Shown: positions 16,780 through 26,566 of the stretch, in pieces
How positions within the stretch are numbered: the stretch's first letter is position 1
Layout: each line of letters opens with the position of its first letter
Notes under the pieces: generated by a model
The model's input: the letters and a program-made list of their open reading frames with translations, nothing else
Told to the model about the DNA's origin: nothing
Databases searched by the model: none
Program-made: the position numbers and the translations under genes
DNA from: Thiodiazotropha sp040793985
GTDB lineage: Bacteria > Pseudomonadota > Gammaproteobacteria > Chromatiales > Chromatiaceae
NCBI GenBank assembly: GCA_040793985.1
Contig: JBFNJI010000001.1
Coordinates: forward strand, 132,817 to 196,816
Length of the DNA stretch: 64,000 bases
Direction of reading: 5' to 3'

Positions 16780-17688
16780 TTAACCATGACTCCGCATTGG
16801 CATTTCTGTAGACTTCTCCTCCCCCTGCTGTTGAGTCATCATCTTGGTCTGTGCCCTTACAAGGCGTGACATTGCGGAGATATCGCGATCATTGAGGGAG
16901 AATGCCGCTTCCACCCAGTCGTGTGCTATATCCAGTAACTCCTGTTTTTCCAGGGGCAGAACACGGTTGCGCATATTGAGTACAGACCTTCTGGTGATAT
17001 TCGATTTGTTAAGGCGTTTGATGAAGGATCTGAGAGCAATCTCACCCTCACCAGGATCTGCTATCACATCGACAATGCCCATCTCATAGAGCTGCTCGGC
17101 GGTATATCCCTCGGCGTTGACTATCATCCGCTCCACCATCGCGGGGGAGATCCGCCTTGCGAGGAATGAGTAGGCCCCCATGCCGGGGAACATGTTGAAC
17201 ACGACTTCGGGAAATTTAAACATCGTTCCAGCTTCAGCAATGATGTAGTCGCTGGAGAGGGCCGCCTCGAAACCGGCACCCAACGCTGTCCCGGTAACCA
17301 GGGATATGGTACGCACATTGGCATTCAGATTGACAAAATTGGCATACAGGACATCGATGCTCAGGTCAGCATAGTCTTGCAGGGTCTGCCGATCTCCGGA
17401 GTTGATCATCTCCACGAAGAACTTCAGATCGCCGCCAAGGTTGAAAATACCGGGTACGTCCGAGGCAAAAACCACAAAGTCAATTTCCCCAGTTGACTCT
17501 CTGGTGTTCAGGTATTCACTGGTCCAGGATTGAAAATTGTTGATATCTTTCAGTAATTGCGGTGAAAAACAGGGTATTGCACCGGGGTCCATTGCAAAAG
17601 TAAGGGTCCTGTAGCTCTCATCATAGCGGACATTCAGGGTGTCGAAAGTAAGTTCGGACAATGATTGTGTAGGTACGGCTTTGAGCAT
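16780..17688 (-). CDS. rpfF: DSF-type signal synthase RpfF (crotonase family)
   Basis: A 302-residue enoyl-CoA hydratase/thioesterase that makes cis-2-unsaturated fatty-acid (DSF) signals. The two catalytic glutamates of Xanthomonas RpfF are at the same numbered positions here: Glu141 in GAGFEAAL and Glu161 in FPEVVFNMFPGMGAYSF, with the family's typical surrounding sequence. The gene starts after AGGAAAAT and runs opposite to the rpfC-like gene, 395 bases away. The divergent rpfF/rpfC pair supports signal synthesis with its own sensor. It is the strongest single-gene call outside core metabolism. Confidence 0.93.
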   Translation of the reverse strand: MLKAVPTQSLSELTFDTLNVRYDESYRTLTFAMDPGAIPCFSPQLLKDINNFQSWTSEYLNTRESTGEIDFVVFASDVPGIFNLGGDLKFFVEMINSGDRQTLQDYADLSIDVLYANFVNLNANVRTISLVTGTALGAGFEAALSSDYIIAEAGTMFKFPEVVFNMFPGMGAYSFLARRISPAMVERMIVNAEGYTAEQLYEMGIVDVIADPGEGEIALRSFIKRLNKSNITRRSVLNMRNRVLPLEKQELLDIAHDWVEAAFSLNDRDISAMSRLVRAQTKMMTQQQGEEKSTEMPMRSHG

Positions 17689-18083
17689 TTTAATTTTCCT
17701 CTAGGCGTAGATGTTATTGAGTCTGGTGTTTGATATGTTTAGCATCCCATCACGAGATAAAATGCGATGGTGGTTTTATCTTAGGCTTTGCCGCCTTCGG
17801 ATAGAAACAGCATTTCATGAAATGGTTGATAGAGTGCGTAACCGTAGCAATACGATCGTGAACCATTTCAGCTTTCCTTGGGAAGGAAAATCCGATAAGC
17901 AGTTGATCCTGGGCAATATAATTTACTATCGAACCATTTTATGGGAAATTAATTCTGGTAGACAGCCTAATTTATTGTAGTTACAGCCGCTAACATTGTT
18001 CTATAAGTTCACAAAGATAGCTCGATTGTGTCGTTATCTGACCCAGTAGAACCAGGAATCAACAACTTAGGGGTATAGACGCC
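17689..18083. promoter_or_regulatory. Divergent promoter region between rpfF and rpfC
   Basis: The 395-base gap must hold both promoters. It contains the inverted arms GAAATGGTT (17819-17827) and AACCATTTC (17861-17869), and a TTTCCTT-GGG-AAGGAAA hairpin (17873-17889). No Clp/CRP-type TGTGA-N6-TCACA site was seen. A plus-strand frame of 89 codons has no recognisable features. Confidence 0.4.
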
Positions 18084-20648
18084 ATGGCCGGCAATACGTT
18101 GAAAGAGGTATTTAGACTGCCCAGGCTCAGTTTCTTGTCGAAGGGGCTGAGCGATGAGGCACGCCTGGAATATGAGCAGGGACTGATACGACTCGTTTTC
18201 ACCTTTATCGTCTTCACCTATCTTCTTGTTTCCGATCTGACCAACCCATTTGACAGCACCCACTCCACGGCCACGTTTCTGGCGGCAGGTTACGAGGTTT
18301 TTTCAATCTTTATCCTGTTGACCTTCATTAAGTTCAAACAGGGGTCCAGGCTGCGTAAAAGCGTAACCATGCTGGGCGACCATTCGATGACTTGTCTGGC
18401 CATGTACGGTGCAGGCGAGGTCGGTGCCCCGCTCTTTACCGTGTTGCTCTGGATCACCGTCGGCTATGGCGCCCGTTTCGGGAACAACTACCTCTACCTT
18501 GGGATGCTGCTGTCGACATCGGGTTTTCTTGTCGTGATCAACACCACTCCCTTCTGGTTGGAACATGCGGTGGTGGGTTATGGGTTGATTGTGACCAACA
18601 TCATCATACCCGTATTCGTATCCAAAATACTTGGTCAACTGGTTGATGCCAAGGCAACGGCTGAAGCTGCCAATCAGGCAAAAGGTAGATTTCTCGCCAA
18701 TATGAGCCATGAGATGCGGACCCCCTTGACCGGCATCATCGGTGTTTCGCAACTGCTCAAGACTGAACAGCTGACAAAACCGATCGAAAAAAAGGTCGAT
18801 ACCATCGATGCCTCTGCCAGGCATCTGCTTACCCTTATCGACGATGTCCTCGATTTTTCAAAGATCGATGCAGGCGAGATCAAGATCGAGCATCAGAAGT
18901 TTGATCTGCACGCACTGATCACCACCGTCAGTTCCTCGCTTGAACCGATAGCCCGCGAGAAGCATATCAGCCTGATGACCCACATCTCTCCAGATGTTCC
19001 GTTCAACCTGCTGGGTGATCATCACCGCATTCAACAGGTCCTGAATAACCTTATCGGCAATGCCATCAAGTTCACACACCAGGGCTATGTTGATATCAGA
19101 GTCAATCCATTGAGCACGATCGACTCCCGGATTAACTTGCGCTTTGAGGTCATAGATACCGGCATTGGCATAGCGCAAGAGGGATTGAAGAACCTCTTCC
19201 AGCGTTTCAATCAAATCGATGATTCGATTACCAGAGAATACGGCGGTTCCGGACTGGGTACCTCGATCTCTAAAGAACTGGTCAACTGCATGGGTGGCGA
19301 TATATATGTGGAGAGCACCTTGGGGAAAGGCTCCCGGTTCTATTTCGATCTGCCATTGGAATTGCCCGATGCCGCAAAGGAACAGAGCTATACAGGTCAC
19401 ACCACAATCACCTATACCAACAGCCTGCAGTTCTATAACCGAATCAACCAACCGCTGAAGCTATGGGAAATCGGCAATGACGCTGTAAGCACCCTTGACG
19501 AACTTGCAGATCACGTGGCCTATACCACAGCAAATTCCGATCAGTTTCCGCTGGTACTCCTCGATGCGGAGCATGTCGGTAATAACCTTGAGTTGCTGAC
19601 AGACAGGTTGAGGGGCGCTGCCAGTGATCATATACATCTGATTCTGATCGATATCGTCGGCAAATTTCAATCTTTCGAAATCCCACCGGGTATTGACTCC
19701 GTTGTCTTCAATCTGGAAAACCGAAGACAGCTCTATAATGCGATTCATACCGCGTTCCTCGACACCACCCTGCCTGACGGTGTGCAGGCGATCGACAGGT
19801 GGAATCAACCACAGAACCAGGAGAAGTTAAAAATTCTTGTGGCAGAAGACACTGCGGTCAACCGTCTCATTCTTGGTGAGATGCTGACCAAGGCAGGGTT
19901 TGAAGTGGAGCTGGTCGAAGACGGAGAGAGCGCTTTGGAAATGTTCGAAGACAATACGTTCGACCTGGCGATCCTCGATATGCAGATGCCGCGTATCGGT
20001 GGACTCGATGTAATCAGGGAATATAAAGCCGGTTACGGTCTGATTAAAGCAATCCCCTTCATTGTTCTAACGGCAAATATCTCCAAGGATGCAGAGCTGC
20101 AGTGCCGGGAAGCGGGTGCCGATGCCTATTTGAAAAAGCCTGTAGAGATCAAAGCACTGATCAACGAGATACACCGTTTGACAGACGGAGACAAGGTGTC
20201 GGAGGCACCTGCCGCCTACAGGGTGAGCAGTAAAACAACTCCCTTCACCTCCAAAAAACCGCTCTATCTGAATAGAGACACCCTGGATCAGTTGACCAGG
20301 TTAAGTAGCCGCGAGGATTTTTTCGAGGAATTGGTGAACAATTTCCTCTGCGATGTCTATAGCTGCATCGACCGCATGGAAGTAGCGATAGAGGGTAGCG
20401 ATGTAACCCAGATAATCGACGATGCCCACGCCATAAAGGGTGCCGCAGGCAACATCGGCGCCACCCACCTGTTCGACAAGGCGAGCAACCTGAACCGCTC
20501 CACAACTGAGGAAATACGGACAAACGGCGCTTCGATTCTAGGTGAGTTGACAACCATCATCGAGGAAACCAAGAGGGCATTGATACAGTACCTTGAGGAC
20601 AACCACATCGAGATCGAGTTGGTCAGCCGCAAAGGCAGTGCTGACTGA
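18084..20648 (+). CDS. rpfC: RpfC-type hybrid sensor histidine kinase
   Basis: An 854-residue kinase. The N-terminal quarter is hydrophobic with about five membrane helices (35-200) and no large periplasmic domain, as in RpfC. Next come the HisKA box (His209 in NMSHEMRTP), the ATPase domain (N-box NNLIGNAIKF near 320, GIGIAQEG and GGSGLGTSIS near 360-395), a receiver with phospho-acceptor Asp632 (LAILDMQMPRIGG) and a C-terminal HPt domain with His782 (DAHAIKGAAGN). This four-part phosphorelay matches Xanthomonas RpfC, which senses DSF and signals to the c-di-GMP phosphodiesterase RpfG. No rpfG is in the window. The divergent rpfF supports the assignment. Confidence 0.9.
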   Translation: MAGNTLKEVFRLPRLSFLSKGLSDEARLEYEQGLIRLVFTFIVFTYLLVSDLTNPFDSTHSTATFLAAGYEVFSIFILLTFIKFKQGSRLRKSVTMLGDHSMTCLAMYGAGEVGAPLFTVLLWITVGYGARFGNNYLYLGMLLSTSGFLVVINTTPFWLEHAVVGYGLIVTNIIIPVFVSKILGQLVDAKATAEAANQAKGRFLANMSHEMRTPLTGIIGVSQLLKTEQLTKPIEKKVDTIDASARHLLTLIDDVLDFSKIDAGEIKIEHQKFDLHALITTVSSSLEPIAREKHISLMTHISPDVPFNLLGDHHRIQQVLNNLIGNAIKFTHQGYVDIRVNPLSTIDSRINLRFEVIDTGIGIAQEGLKNLFQRFNQIDDSITREYGGSGLGTSISKELVNCMGGDIYVESTLGKGSRFYFDLPLELPDAAKEQSYTGHTTITYTNSLQFYNRINQPLKLWEIGNDAVSTLDELADHVAYTTANSDQFPLVLLDAEHVGNNLELLTDRLRGAASDHIHLILIDIVGKFQSFEIPPGIDSVVFNLENRRQLYNAIHTAFLDTTLPDGVQAIDRWNQPQNQEKLKILVAEDTAVNRLILGEMLTKAGFEVELVEDGESALEMFEDNTFDLAILDMQMPRIGGLDVIREYKAGYGLIKAIPFIVLTANISKDAELQCREAGADAYLKKPVEIKALINEIHRLTDGDKVSEAPAAYRVSSKTTPFTSKKPLYLNRDTLDQLTRLSSREDFFEELVNNFLCDVYSCIDRMEVAIEGSDVTQIIDDAHAIKGAAGNIGATHLFDKASNLNRSTTEEIRTNGASILGELTTIIEETKRALIQYLEDNHIEIELVSRKGSAD

Positions 20649-20713
20649 AAGTCTCTGGCCCTGTTTATCAGTCAGGGCAGAGTAGCCTAGTAGCAGCTTA
20701 CCCGCCTGGGTCG

Positions 20714-21571
20714 CTATGTTTTTTTTGCATCTTCTGCCATCACAAACTCCCTCAAGGTATCCAAAGCCTTGAGTGGTAGCGTGTTGCGATGCCATACCAT
20801 CATGGTTGGCACATAGGCGAGGTGGGCTGGTATCGGGTCACTCACCAGCTCTTGCCGATACCGGCTGATCTCCAATACCCAGCGGGGCATCAGGGTGCAG
20901 CCCAGGCCCACGGCCACGCAGCCGAGGATGCCATCCAATGTGCCAAACTCCATGATACCCCCCTCCTGATGACCGGACTCACGCTGCCATGACAAGGCAC
21001 GCGCACGGTAGGCACAGCCTTCCCGGAACAGAATCAGCGGTAGTGTCTCCAACGTCCCGTGTCTGGATCTGATCAGCAGCAACTCCTCTTCTATGATTTC
21101 CCGGGCAACGATTTCCGAGTGCTCCACAGGCCCACCCACGAAGGCACAATCCAGCCTGTGCTCAAGCACCATTTCAACCAGGTCGGATGAGGTGTTCGTC
21201 TCCACCTTCAGTTTGAGTCCCGGGTAGGCAAGATGGAGCCGTTTCAAGGCTCGAGGCAGATGCAGCGCAGTGAAAGTCTCCATGGCGCCGATACGCAGTT
21301 CCCCCGTCTCTTCTCCAACCTGACGTACCGCCATTCCGGCCTGTGTTTCCAACTGGAGAATCTTGCGAGCATATTCCAACAGCACCCTGCCTGATGGAGC
21401 CAATTCCAAGCCTCTGCCTTTGCGATAGAAGAGATTGGCTCCGATTTCCGCTTCAAGGCGTTTGATGCGCGCGGTGACATTGGACTGCACGGTGTTGAGT
21501 CTACGGGATGCGGAGAGAATGCCGCCCTCTTCAACCACGGCCTGAAAGGTACGCAGGGATTGCAATTCCAT
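20714..21571 (-). CDS. LysR-family transcriptional regulator
   Basis: A 285-residue LysR protein. The winged helix-turn-helix covers about 1-60 (LRTFQAVVEEGGILSASRRLNTVQSNVTARIKRLE), followed by the substrate-binding domain (about 90-280). The Ser-rich recognition helix 'TVQSNVTARIKRLE' resembles PtrR/CynR-like regulators. It is divergent from an MFS transporter gene 99 bases away, the classic LysR arrangement, so it probably controls that gene and itself. The ligand cannot be read from sequence. Confidence 0.9.
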   Translation of the reverse strand: MELQSLRTFQAVVEEGGILSASRRLNTVQSNVTARIKRLEAEIGANLFYRKGRGLELAPSGRVLLEYARKILQLETQAGMAVRQVGEETGELRIGAMETFTALHLPRALKRLHLAYPGLKLKVETNTSSDLVEMVLEHRLDCAFVGGPVEHSEIVAREIIEEELLLIRSRHGTLETLPLILFREGCAYRARALSWQRESGHQEGGIMEFGTLDGILGCVAVGLGCTLMPRWVLEISRYRQELVSDPIPAHLAYVPTMMVWHRNTLPLKALDTLREFVMAEDAKKT

Positions 21572-21670
21572 TCAAATTCTCCAAAACAGAATGTTATATT
21601 CTCAATAATTCATTTGTAATGATACTTCTAAGCATATAGATTCTCTGTAAACGATGCAAAAGGGGCTTCA

Positions 21671-22852
21671 ATGTCAGGCCAGATAGACAGGTTCAAGGTG
21701 TTGTCGGGGGGCGTCATCAGCCTCATTCTGATGCTGGGAATCGCCCGATTCGCCTACACACCGCTGCTCCCCATAATGCTGGAGCAGACACACCTGGGTC
21801 TCTCCGAAGGGGGCTGGCTGACCGCCGTCAACTACCTGGGTTACCTCTGTGGCGCGATTACCGCATCATTGATCAGCGATCTGGTGCTCAAGGACCGCCT
21901 CTATCGTATCGGGTTGATCGTGGCCGTGGTCTCCACCCTCGGCATGGGGCTCACGGAAAATATCTGGCTCTGGTCGTGCTACCGTTTTATCGCCGGTTTG
22001 AGCAGCGCTGCGGGATTACTGCTGGGCTCTGGTCTCATCCTGAACTGGTTGATTCGCAATGGTCACCGCAGCGAACTGGGCATCCATTTCAGCGGTGTCG
22101 GCCTGGGTATCGCATTCGGTGCCCTTGCAGTTGAACTGATGGATCATTACTTCGATTGGCGTGGGCAATGGCTGTTGTTGAGCCTGATGGGCGGCCTGAT
22201 GCTGCTGCCCGCCTGGGCATGGCTGCCGCCACCCGACAGCAGCAAGATTACCAACAGCGGCGAGGTGATGGTCGACAGCCCACCCGGTCGCCGCTTTCTG
22301 CTGATCTTCATGGCCGCCTATTTTTGCGCCGGTGCCGGCTATGTTGTCAGCGCCACCTTTATTGTCGCCATTATCGACGAGCTGCCAGGCCTGCAGGGAC
22401 TGGGGGCCTGGAGCTTCTTTATTCTCGGGATTGCCGCAGCCCCCGCGTGTATCGTATGGGACCTGGTGGCTCGCCGTACCGGGGATATAGACGCCCTGCT
22501 CATGGCCTTCATAGTGCAGACCCTTGGCATTCTGCTGCCGATTGTCGTTCCAACTCCCTTCATGGCGATGGCGGGCGCCCTGCTGTTCGGTGGAACCTTC
22601 ATCGGCATCGTCAGCCTGGTTCTGACCATGGCGGGACGCTACTATCCAACCCGTCCGGCCAAGATGATGGGTAAGATGACCATCGCCTATGGGGTCGCGC
22701 AAATCGTGATTCCGGCTATCACCGGCCTTCTCGCCGAACGCAGCGGCAGCTACAGCGACGGACTCTATTTGGCGGCGTCCATCATGACGCTGGGCACGCT
22801 TTTTATATTCAGCCTGAGACGGTTGGTGTACAACCGTACCAACGCCATCTAA
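21671..22852 (+). CDS. MFS transporter of the YbfB/YjiJ type
   Basis: A 393-residue protein with about twelve membrane helices. It opens with a segment typical of YbfB-type major facilitator proteins (LGIARFAYTPLLPIML), whose substrates are unknown. It is preceded by AAAAGGGG. It lies opposite the LysR gene, and no metabolic genes flank it, so the transported compound remains open. No terminator stands out after it. Confidence 0.85.
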   Translation: MSGQIDRFKVLSGGVISLILMLGIARFAYTPLLPIMLEQTHLGLSEGGWLTAVNYLGYLCGAITASLISDLVLKDRLYRIGLIVAVVSTLGMGLTENIWLWSCYRFIAGLSSAAGLLLGSGLILNWLIRNGHRSELGIHFSGVGLGIAFGALAVELMDHYFDWRGQWLLLSLMGGLMLLPAWAWLPPPDSSKITNSGEVMVDSPPGRRFLLIFMAAYFCAGAGYVVSATFIVAIIDELPGLQGLGAWSFFILGIAAAPACIVWDLVARRTGDIDALLMAFIVQTLGILLPIVVPTPFMAMAGALLFGGTFIGIVSLVLTMAGRYYPTRPAKMMGKMTIAYGVAQIVIPAITGLLAERSGSYSDGLYLAASIMTLGTLFIFSLRRLVYNRTNAI

Positions 22853-22955
22853 TAATCAGACGGCTGTTGACGATTAAGATGATAAGCAACATTGTTGGTA
22901 TGAAAAAACAGCCTGCGCTTCTTAATCCTCTTTTTTGATGCACGACGAGTCTATC

Positions 22956-23327
22956 CTATTTTTTCGCTTTCTCTGTTTGCTCCAGTTCCATGGTGGTAAT
23001 ACGGAACTGATTGTCTCTGCCTTTTTTTACCGTAAAGTTAACCTTGTCATTCGGTTTGAATCCAGATAAATCCACTCTTTTGGTGACCGGCAAGTCCATT
23101 TTCATGCCCATCCATTTGAGTTCAGGAATTGGACCGTGTGTCAGATTGATTACCCGTTTCTCCATATCAATTTTGTGAAGAACACCCTTCCCCACACCTT
23201 GATTGACATTAACAGCCATATCATCATGGCCATGCATGCTATGCCCACCATGGCTGTCACCCAAAATCGGAGTGGTGAGCAACAGACCAGCAAAAACAAA
23301 CATGACCAAGCTTAGCGTTTTATTCAT
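22956..23327 (-). CDS. cusF: CusF-like periplasmic copper/silver-binding protein
   Basis: A 123-residue secreted protein. The start chosen (MNKTLSLVMF) is preceded by AGAGGAAAT; an earlier in-frame ATG would add 13 residues. A signal peptide is followed by a His/Met-rich stretch (SHGGHSMHGHDDM) and the CusF beta-barrel. The metal site THGPIPELKWMGMKMDLP carries the His, Trp, Met, Met pattern that binds Cu(I) or Ag(I) in E. coli CusF (His36, Trp44, Met47, Met49). It follows cusA by 35 bases and is the last gene of the efflux operon. It would pass metal to CusB. Confidence 0.92.
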   Translation of the reverse strand: MNKTLSLVMFVFAGLLLTTPILGDSHGGHSMHGHDDMAVNVNQGVGKGVLHKIDMEKRVINLTHGPIPELKWMGMKMDLPVTKRVDLSGFKPNDKVNFTVKKGRDNQFRITTMELEQTEKAKK

Positions 23328-23362
23328 GCTTAATTTCCTCTTAGTGTAGTTCGGTTGAGGGT

Positions 23363-26300
23363 TCATTCTTTTTTAAGTGATGTAGGCGCGTTCCGCGGTA
23401 ACCGACGCGCCTCCCAGATCAAATAGATAACGGGTACCACGATCAAAGTCATGACAGTGGTGCTGACCATGCCACCTACCATAGGCAAGGCAATTCGTCG
23501 CATGACATCAGAGCCAGGACCATCAGTGAAAAAGATGGGTAGTAAACCGGCAATAATAACAGAAACAGTCATCAACTTCGGTCTTACACGTAACGCAGCG
23601 CCAGCCATGATAGAGCTGAACAGTTGATGTCGGTCCAAGGGTGGAAGTACACGTACCTGTTGATCGATATAGAGTAGCATTACCACGGCAGTCTCCACTG
23701 CGATACCACCGAGAGCGATGAAGCCAACTGCCACAGCCACTGAAAGATTGTATCCGGCAAGATAGACTGACCACAAACCACCCACCAGACCAAAGGGCAA
23801 TGCAGTCATAACCATCACTGTACGATCAAGACGGCCAAAATGAATCAGCAGCAACACAAGGATAATAGCGACAGCCCCGGGCACGGCTATCTTCAGCCTA
23901 CTTCGCGCCTCCAGCATCTGTTCGTACTGGCCGGACCAGGTTATTGCATAACCCGGTGGCAAACTTACTTGATCCGCTACAAGATTGCGGGCTTCAGTTA
24001 CATAGCCGCCGATATCGCGCCCACCAATATCCACAAATACCCAACCGGTGAGCCTAGCATCTTCAGATTTGATCATCGGAGGGCCTTCGGAAAAGTCGAT
24101 TTCTGCCAGCTCGCCTAAAGGGATATGCATCCCCCCTGGTGTCGGCACGAGAACTTCCGAAAGATCCAGAACAGACTCTCGGTAGGGCCGATCATAACGC
24201 AGGATAATGTTATAGCGTTCCCGTCCTTGTACGCTCTCTGCCACCTTCATGCCACCGAGGGCAGTCTGTATAATTGACTGAAACAGGCCCAGGTCGATAT
24301 TTCTTCGTGCAAGCTCATCTCGGTTAGGTGTGATTTCCAGATATTTACCACCGGTTACCCGATCGGCAAATGCACTGCGGGTTCCCTCCACCTCCTTGAC
24401 TACGGCTTCCACATCAAGTGCGATACGCCCAATCACATCCAGGTCGGCACCGGAGATTTTTATACCAACAGGTGTCCTTATTCCGGTTGAGATCATATCC
24501 ATACGAATCTTGATGGGGTAACCCCAACTGTTGACCAAGCCAGGAAGCTTCACGTGTTGATCCAGCATCTTGATCAAGCCATCGACATCCACGCCCGGGC
24601 GCCACTGTTCCTTCGGTTTGAGGCGAATCCAACTCTCTATCATTGATATGGGCGCGGGATCTGTGGCGGTGTCGGCCCGCCCCACCTTGCCAAATACCTG
24701 CTCCACTTCGGGCACTGTGCGGATAAGGCGATTGGTCTGTGCCAGCACCTCCTTGGCCTTGGTGATGGAGACACCTGGTAAAGTGGTAGGCATATAGAGC
24801 AAATCCCCTTCATAGAGGGCTGGCATGAACTCAGAGCCAAGCTTTGATAGCGGATACCAAAGACTGGCTGTACCCAGTAGTGCAACAAATAGCGTGAGCC
24901 ATTGCATGCGCATGGAGAAGCGTAGGATAGGCTTGTACAACGCGACGAAGAGTCTGTTTACCGGATTGGCTTCTTCCCGACGAATAGTGCCTCTGATCAG
25001 CCAGAGCATAAGGACGGGGACGATAGTGACTGATAGCAGAGATGCGAAAGCCATGGCATAGGTCTTTGTATACGCTAGCGGAGAGAATAAGCGAAAACTT
25101 TCACCGGTAAGTGCGAAAACCGGTAGAAACGAGACAGTAATAATCAAGAGGCTGAAAAAGAGTCCCGGTCCCACCTCCTTGGCCGATTGCAGAATGGCGG
25201 CGTTACGCGCCTTACGACCCACTGAATCGGGCATGTCACTAAGCCTGCGATGTGCGTTCTCCACCATTACAATCGAAGCATCCACCATCGCCCCGATCGC
25301 AATTGCGATGCCGCCAAGTGACATGATATTGGCAGTGATACCCTGAGCCGACATCACAGTGAATGCACCCAACACGCCAAGCGGTAGTGTAATGATGGCG
25401 ACAAAGGCCGAGCGGGCGTGTAATAGAAAAAGAATACAGACCAGGGCGACCACGACTCCCTCTTCGATCAACTTATGATTGAGATAGTTGACCGCACCCC
25501 GGATCAGAGGCGCTCGATCATAGACGGCTCTAACCTCCACGCCTTCGGGCAGACCGCGTTGCAAGATCTCGAGTTTTTCCTTCACCGCCTCGATAACATC
25601 AAGTGCGTTTTCGCCGGAGCGCATGACCACGATTCCGCCAACCACTTCGCCTTCGCCATCCAGTTCAACCAATCCGCGGCGAAGTTCAGGTCCCTCCAAC
25701 ACCCTGGCTATGTCGGTGAGAAGTACAGGCGTACCGTTACGTGCCCTTACCACAACCTGTTGTAAATCGCCCAAGGATGAGACATAGCCCCGTGAGCGGA
25801 TCATCAATTCGGTCTCAGCTTTTTCCAATAGCCTGCCGCCTACCTCCATACTGGCTGCTTTTACCGCATCACGCACCCTGACCAACGGAATATCATAGGC
25901 ACGCAATCTGTTCGGATCGATCAGCACCTGGTACTCACGTACAAACCCACCCACGGCGGCCACCTCGGAAACACCGGGAACGGTCGCCAGTTCGAAGCGC
26001 AAGAACCAATCCTGGAGTGCTCTCAAGTCGGCCAGATCATGCTGGCCGCTTCTGTCCACCAGGGCATATTGGTAGATCCACCCAACGCCGGTCGCATCGG
26101 GACCGAGCCGGGGGATGGCATTTTGGGGAAGATCTTTCTGTGCTGTTGCCAAGGCCTCGGCAACCCGGCTGCGTGCCCAGTAATCATCCACGTCATCCTG
26201 AAATATGACATAGACGAAACTTGTACCAAACATCGAGAAACCACGTACCGCCTGAGTCTTCGGCAATCCCAGCAGCGTTGTGGAGAGTGGGTAGGTCACC

Positions 26301-26536
26301 AGATCCTCTACGATCTGAGGCGCCTGCCCCGGGAAATCGGTTCGGATGATCACCTGTGTGTCGGAGAGATCGGGGATCGCGTCCAATGGTGTGTGATCGA
26401 TGGCAAGCAGACCCGCCACTGTCAGGGCCGATGTAAAGATAAACACGATCAACTGGTTGTGAGCCGACCAGCCAATCACGCGGGCCACGAAAGAGCGGGA
26501 AGGATCTTCTCCGGCAATATCCCTCACATCATGCAT
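23363..26536 (-). CDS. cusA: Copper/silver RND efflux pump CusA
   Basis: A 1057-residue inner-membrane RND transporter of the heavy-metal (HME) group, with twelve membrane helices and two large periplasmic loops. HME features are the single-Asp TM4 motif GAMVDASIVMVEN near 415-427 and CusA-like stretches such as FSPLAYTKTYAMA and RMDMISTGIRTPVGIKI. It uses proton motive force to drive metal through the CusCBA channel out of the cell. It starts after GGGGAGGGTTGGCTG and is 30 bases downstream of cusB. The methionine relay residues were not individually aligned. Confidence 0.95.
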   Translation of the reverse strand: MHDVRDIAGEDPSRSFVARVIGWSAHNQLIVFIFTSALTVAGLLAIDHTPLDAIPDLSDTQVIIRTDFPGQAPQIVEDLVTYPLSTTLLGLPKTQAVRGFSMFGTSFVYVIFQDDVDDYWARSRVAEALATAQKDLPQNAIPRLGPDATGVGWIYQYALVDRSGQHDLADLRALQDWFLRFELATVPGVSEVAAVGGFVREYQVLIDPNRLRAYDIPLVRVRDAVKAASMEVGGRLLEKAETELMIRSRGYVSSLGDLQQVVVRARNGTPVLLTDIARVLEGPELRRGLVELDGEGEVVGGIVVMRSGENALDVIEAVKEKLEILQRGLPEGVEVRAVYDRAPLIRGAVNYLNHKLIEEGVVVALVCILFLLHARSAFVAIITLPLGVLGAFTVMSAQGITANIMSLGGIAIAIGAMVDASIVMVENAHRRLSDMPDSVGRKARNAAILQSAKEVGPGLFFSLLIITVSFLPVFALTGESFRLFSPLAYTKTYAMAFASLLSVTIVPVLMLWLIRGTIRREEANPVNRLFVALYKPILRFSMRMQWLTLFVALLGTASLWYPLSKLGSEFMPALYEGDLLYMPTTLPGVSITKAKEVLAQTNRLIRTVPEVEQVFGKVGRADTATDPAPISMIESWIRLKPKEQWRPGVDVDGLIKMLDQHVKLPGLVNSWGYPIKIRMDMISTGIRTPVGIKISGADLDVIGRIALDVEAVVKEVEGTRSAFADRVTGGKYLEITPNRDELARRNIDLGLFQSIIQTALGGMKVAESVQGRERYNIILRYDRPYRESVLDLSEVLVPTPGGMHIPLGELAEIDFSEGPPMIKSEDARLTGWVFVDIGGRDIGGYVTEARNLVADQVSLPPGYAITWSGQYEQMLEARSRLKIAVPGAVAIILVLLLIHFGRLDRTVMVMTALPFGLVGGLWSVYLAGYNLSVAVAVGFIALGGIAVETAVVMLLYIDQQVRVLPPLDRHQLFSSIMAGAALRVRPKLMTVSVIIAGLLPIFFTDGPGSDVMRRIALPMVGGMVSTTVMTLIVVPVIYLIWEARRLPRNAPTSLKKE

Positions 26537-26566
26537 CAGCCAACCCTCCCCAGATCCCGTCTCTAC

